This document shows, piece by piece, positions 60,964 to 64,000 of a stretch of 64,000 bases of DNA. Below the pieces are notes generated by a model that made no database searches, was not told the DNA's origin, and saw only the letters and a list, made by a program, of their open reading frames with translations. Origin of the DNA: Halalkalicoccus sp. CG83 (GTDB lineage: Archaea > Halobacteriota > Halobacteria > Halobacteriales > Halalkalicoccaceae). Numbering within the stretch: position 1 is the stretch's first letter; each line of letters begins with the position of its first letter. The translations under genes and the position numbers were made by a program. The stretch lies in contig NZ_JAZDDH010000001.1 of assembly GCF_037081715.1 (NCBI RefSeq), forward strand, positions 1,364,001 through 1,428,000, written 5' to 3'.

Positions 60964-62220
60964 GTGGCTCTCGAACTCTACGACGTCGGTCTGGTCGCCA
61001 TCGGTCTCGTTCTTCTAGGTGTCGCCATTCTCCCACGTCTGGTCGGGGACAAACCGATCTCGATGCCGATCTTCTTCGTCGGTTTCGGGTTCCTGCTCTT
61101 CTCGATGCCGTTCACCTTTCCCGCGCCGGATCCGCTCGAACAGGGCGAGACGACCGAGCGGCTGGCCGAACTCGGGGTGATCATCGCACTGATGTCCGTC
61201 GGGCTGAAGTTGGATCGATTCCCCGGGCTTCGTGCCTGGGCGTCGACGTGGCGATTGCTCGCGATCACCATGCCGCTCTCGATCGCGGGGGCCGCGCTGC
61301 TGGGCTGGGGGCTCGTCGGACTCCTCGTCCCGGCTGCGGTGCTGCTGGGCGCAGTGATCGCGCCGACCGACCCCGTGCTCGCGAGCGAGGTCCAGGTCGA
61401 GGAGCCCGGCGCCGGCAACGAGTCGGAGCCCCACGAGGAGATGGAGGGCGGCGAGGACGAGGTCCGATTCGCGCTCTCCTCCGAGGCGGGACTGAACGAC
61501 GGGCTCGCGTTTCCCTTCACCTACCTCGCGATCGCGCTGGCGCTGGTCGGGTTGGCACCCGAGAACTGGCTGGGGGAGTGGCTGCTGATCGACGTCGTCT
61601 ATCGGATCGTGGCGGGCGTCGCCATCGGCGCCGTCGTCGGCTGGCTCCTCGCGAAGGTGATCTTCGCCGCGATCCCCGACACGCCGATCGCACAGTCGGT
61701 CCAGGGGATCGAGGCGATCGCGGGAACGCTCGCCATCTACGGATTGACCGAGCTCGCGGGCGGCTACGGCTTCATCGCGGTCTTCGTCGCCGCGACGGCG
61801 ATCCGCCACTACGAGCGCACCCACGACTACAACGAGGCGCTCCACCAGATGGCCGAACTCGCGGAACAGACGGTGATGGCCGTGATCATGGTGCTGTTCG
61901 GCGGGGCGATCGTCGGCGGGCTGCTCGAACCGCTCACCGTTGAGGCGATCGGCGCCGTGATCGGAATCGTCTTCATCGTCCGGCCGCTCGCCGGGATCAT
62001 CGGCCTGCTCGGGTTCGATCGCTCGTGGACCGAGCGGGGCGTGATCTCCTTCTTCGGCATCCGCGGGATCGGCACGTTCTACTACCTCGCCTACGGCCTG
62101 AACGAGGCGGCGTTCGCCGACGCCGACCTGATCTGGGCGCTCGCGGGAGCGGTCGTCCTCGTCTCGATCGTCGTCCACGGGATCACTGCGACGCCGGTCA
62201 TCTCGCGGATCCTGGATTAG
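60964..62220 (+). CDS. Na+/H+ antiporter, CPA1 (NhaP-like) family
   Basis: A 418-residue cation/proton antiporter with about 12 hydrophobic helices. The ion-translocation motif is VIAPTDPVLASEV, the central SSEAGLNDGLAFPF carries the Asp-containing helix 6-like signature, and FFGIRGIGTFYYLAYGL the conserved Arg. An acidic insert (EEPGAGNESEPHEEMEGGED) splits the N-terminal half. GTG at 60964 with a CTTTTGA box A about 27 nt upstream. It expels Na+ in exchange for H+, central for halophile cytoplasm. Confidence 0.88.
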   Translation: MALELYDVGLVAIGLVLLGVAILPRLVGDKPISMPIFFVGFGFLLFSMPFTFPAPDPLEQGETTERLAELGVIIALMSVGLKLDRFPGLRAWASTWRLLAITMPLSIAGAALLGWGLVGLLVPAAVLLGAVIAPTDPVLASEVQVEEPGAGNESEPHEEMEGGEDEVRFALSSEAGLNDGLAFPFTYLAIALALVGLAPENWLGEWLLIDVVYRIVAGVAIGAVVGWLLAKVIFAAIPDTPIAQSVQGIEAIAGTLAIYGLTELAGGYGFIAVFVAATAIRHYERTHDYNEALHQMAELAEQTVMAVIMVLFGGAIVGGLLEPLTVEAIGAVIGIVFIVRPLAGIIGLLGFDRSWTERGVISFFGIRGIGTFYYLAYGLNEAAFADADLIWALAGAVVLVSIVVHGITATPVISRILD

Positions 62221-62642
62221 ACGTCGAGGACGACGTAGGCGTACCACTCGTCCTCGCGCTCCTCGATGCGCATCTCGGAGTAGGTGACCGCCTTCACCTC
62301 GCGGGCCTCGACCCGGTCGAGGGGGACCCCGCGAACGCTCCCCGAGAGCGTCCACCCCGCCCCGTCCGAACCCCCCTCGATGGCCTCGACGCGGTTCTCG
62401 ACCGGGAGGACGCTCCGGACGTCGCGCTCGTAGATCAGTTCGTCGAGGTAGTCGAACAACAGCGCCTCGCGGCTCTCGGCGTCGACGTCGATCGAGAACC
62501 GTTCGCCGGAGTCGGGGATCGCGTCACACTGGGCGGCCGCCAGTCCGTCGGCGGCGGCCGAGAAGACGGCCTCGAGGGTCGGGCCGCGGGCCTCGACGGC
62601 CACGTCCGCCGTGTGATCGCGGAGCTCGAAATCGGCGCCCAT
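62217..62642 (-). CDS. Archease (RtcB partner)
   Basis: A 141-residue protein: MGADFELRDHTADVAVEARG with the metal Asp, LLFDYLDELIYERD, and the C-terminal AYVVLDV with the second Asp near its end. Archease activates RtcB, promoting guanylylation and turnover. It is convergent with, and overlaps by 4 nt, the antiporter gene. The RtcB gene lies about 3 kb away on the same strand, with the antiporter pair and a lipoprotein gene in between. Start at 62642 fits the family N-terminus. Confidence 0.9.
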   Translation of the reverse strand: MGADFELRDHTADVAVEARGPTLEAVFSAAADGLAAAQCDAIPDSGERFSIDVDAESREALLFDYLDELIYERDVRSVLPVENRVEAIEGGSDGAGWTLSGSVRGVPLDRVEAREVKAVTYSEMRIEEREDEWYAYVVLDV

Positions 62643-62950
62643 CGCTCGTCCCGCAGTCCATCGGGTACGGGAATAGGCGTGTCGGTTCGATCGTCCCCGA
62701 TTCCGTGGCCGTCGATCGGCGGTTCGCTCGCCGCACACCTTAGCTATCGGGCTCCCGCTTGATGAGCTTATATGGGGTTAGACGGTGGGTGGATCGAACG
62801 GCGTGCAGATCGAACGGAGCAGCGACGTCCGCACGAACCACTGGGCGGCCGTCGCGGACACGGTGGCGTCGGTGTACGGGTCGAAACTCTGAGTACATCG
62901 AACGACGAACGGGCGGTGGTATTATTACGACGTGCCCCCTACTAGTGGCA
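62643..62950. other. 308-base gene-poor region with two box A elements
   Basis: TTATATGG (about 62767-62774) could drive a small frame from GTG near 62802 (MQIERSSDVRTNHWAAV..., 29 residues ending TGA near 62891), or an untranslated RNA. GTATTATTA (about 62917-62925) is the probable box A of the acetyltransferase gene. Nothing else stands out. Confidence 0.35.
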
Positions 62951-63427
62951 GTGAGTGTCAACGTCGATCTACAGGTCGTCGGACCCGGCGACGACGCCTA
63001 CCTCGAGGAGGCGTGGCGGCTGAAGGAGGACATTCGAATCCGCGAGGACGTCCTCAAGCAGCGCCGCGGCTTCTTCACCGACGCCTATCGGAGATCGACC
63101 GTCCACGTCCTGCTCGTCGAGGACGACCTCGCCGGCTTCGCGGCCGTCAGACGCGACGGTTACATCCTCTTTCTCGCCGTCGGCTCCGAGTACCGCGGTC
63201 AGGGGTTCGGCGAGCGCCTCGTCGAGGCCGTCGCGGACGAACACGACACCGTGACGTGTCACGCCCGTACGACCAACGAGGACGCCCTGGCGTTCTACGA
63301 ACACCTCGGCTTCGATATCGATCGACGCATCGACAGCTACTACGAGGACGCCGGCGATTCCTTCTATCTCAAACGCGGCGACCGGGAGGGGATCGGCGAA
63401 CGCCTCTCGGAGTTCCTCCACCGCTGA
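62951..63427 (+). CDS. GNAT-family N-acetyltransferase
   Basis: A 158-residue acetyl-CoA transferase. Features are EDDLAGFAAVRRDGYILFLAVGSEYRGQGFGERLVEAV with the acetyl-CoA pyrophosphate loop (R/Q-x-x-G-x-G/A), and TNEDALAFYEHLGFDIDRR. A GTG start at 62951 fits the family N-terminus; the open frame to 62759 is an upstream artefact. Substrate unknown; resembles RimI-like or general small-molecule acetylases. Confidence 0.85.
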   Translation: MSVNVDLQVVGPGDDAYLEEAWRLKEDIRIREDVLKQRRGFFTDAYRRSTVHVLLVEDDLAGFAAVRRDGYILFLAVGSEYRGQGFGERLVEAVADEHDTVTCHARTTNEDALAFYEHLGFDIDRRIDSYYEDAGDSFYLKRGDREGIGERLSEFLHR

Positions 63428-63477
63428 GCGTCCGCATCGCCACCCCTATATCGACGGTGCGCGAAGGGGGGTGACGA

Positions 63478-64000
63478 ATGGAGGATCGAACGCGCGCGTA
63501 CCTGCGGGGGCGGTTTCGCGATCACTACCGCCGGAGCGACGTCTCCCTGCCGCCGGCCGCCGACGAGCGCGAGTGGGGCTACATCCCCTGGACCGCGAGC
63601 CCGGGGACGACGATGGTCAGACATCGCTCCCTGCTGGATCTCGGCGAGATCGACGACTTCCTCGAGCGCGAGCGCCCCCGACACGTTTACTTCTCCGCCG
63701 GCCGGTACGACGATCCGAGCGCGAACTCGATGAAGGAGAAGGGCTGGCGCGGCTCGGACTTGATCTTCGACCTCGACGCCGACCACCTCCCCGGCGTGGT
63801 GCCCGGCGAGGACACCTATCGGGAGATGCTCGAAGCCTGTAAGGACGCGCTGTTCCGGCTGCTCTCCTTTCTCGACGACGACTTCGGTTTCTCCGACCTG
63901 ACGATCGTCTTCTCGGGGGGGCGGGGCTATCACGTCCACGTTCGCGATCTCGGCGTCCAGAAGCTCGAGAGCGAGGGGCGGCGCGAGATCGTCGACTACG
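63478..64000 (+). CDS. priS: DNA primase small subunit PriS (N-terminal part)
   Basis: The first 174 residues of the archaeal/eukaryotic-type primase catalytic subunit, cut by the window end. [13 protein letters not shown] (Asp98, Asp100) supplies two of the metal-binding acidic residues and [15 protein letters not shown] the nucleotide-binding stretch. It makes RNA or DNA primers with PriL in replication. The ATG at 63478 is preceded by gaaggggggtg, a ribosome-like site. Confidence 0.93.
   Translation, partial: MEDRTRAYLRGRFRDHYRRSDVSLPPAADEREWGYIPWTASPGTTMVRHRSLLDLGEIDDFLERERPRHVYFSAGRYDDPSANSMKEKGWRGSDLIFDLDADHLPGVVPGEDTYREMLEACKDALFRLLSFLDDDFGFSDLTIVFSGGRGYHVHVRDLGVQKLESEGRREIVDY

Noticed and set aside
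1-64000. tRNA, rRNA, CRISPR or insertion sequence
   Set aside because: No TTCRA T-arm with pairing arms, no regularly spaced repeats, no transposase or terminal repeats were seen by eye. A covariance-model search could still find something small.

Overview
The window is a stretch of haloarchaeal chromosome (class Halobacteria; I would not name a genus). Grounds: high GC in every coding region, acidic proteins, Tat lipoproteins with a twin arginine and a lipobox Cys, box A (TATA-like) elements about 27 nt ahead of many start codons (leaderless transcripts), start/stop overlaps of the ATGA/GTGA/TGATG kind, and archaeal genes (S17e, cofD, TrmB, PriS, RtcB/archease, dodecin). I see no rRNA, tRNA, CRISPR array, IS element or prophage. 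About 65 genes plus four broken ones are densely packed on both strands.

Region by region. (1) 1-4307: branched-chain amino-acid ABC transporter livH(partial)-livM-livG-livF, with a Liv-type binding lipoprotein convergent at its end. (2) 4476-10494: an NSS sodium symporter, then propionyl/acyl-CoA carboxylase pccB-pccX-pccA with biotin ligase birA coupled to pccA. Regions 1 and 2 fit together: Val/Ile import feeds propionyl-CoA, which the biotin enzyme carboxylates. (3) 10491-17125, all minus: UspA, amidohydrolase, HD phosphohydrolase, amidase, AtoE short-chain fatty-acid transporter, SDR. (4) 17126-18823: a decayed stretch with small membrane proteins, a doubly frameshifted SnoaL-like gene and a gene with an in-frame TGA. 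(5) 18944-22126: a tightly coupled operon cofD / DUS-like / CitG-like / DUF447, the best candidate for an undescribed pathway. (6) 22193-31760: S17e, aspartate-semialdehyde dehydrogenase, a broken PIN toxin with an antitoxin remnant, D-2-hydroxyacid dehydrogenase, a geranylgeranyl-reductase-like flavoprotein, a DyP-fold protein, hisD, a membrane protein with a paralogue at 42 kb, and an A-type Fe-S carrier. (7) 31947-45357: AAC(3)-like acetyltransferase, dodecin, PAP2 enzyme, a peptide-type binding protein whose halves look circularly permuted, a polysaccharide deacetylase, MscS, PAC2, TrmB, and an aldo/keto reductase. (8) 45856-55088: a sugar ABC transporter (binding protein, two permeases, ATPase) followed by two Gfo/Idh/MocA dehydrogenases, a sugar isomerase/epimerase and a zinc alcohol dehydrogenase, which together read as an uptake-and-oxidation module for an unidentified sugar or polyol. 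(9) 55095-64000: alpha/beta hydrolase, eIF2B-like protein, a small protein with a collagen-like tail, RtcB ligase and its partner archease flanking a duplicated Na+/H+ antiporter (one copy broken by an internal deletion), a GNAT acetyltransferase, and the start of DNA primase PriS.

Start codons were chosen from box A spacing, coupling to the upstream stop, or family N-termini, so several genes begin downstream of the longest open frame. Functions are inferred from motifs recognised by eye; no database search was run.
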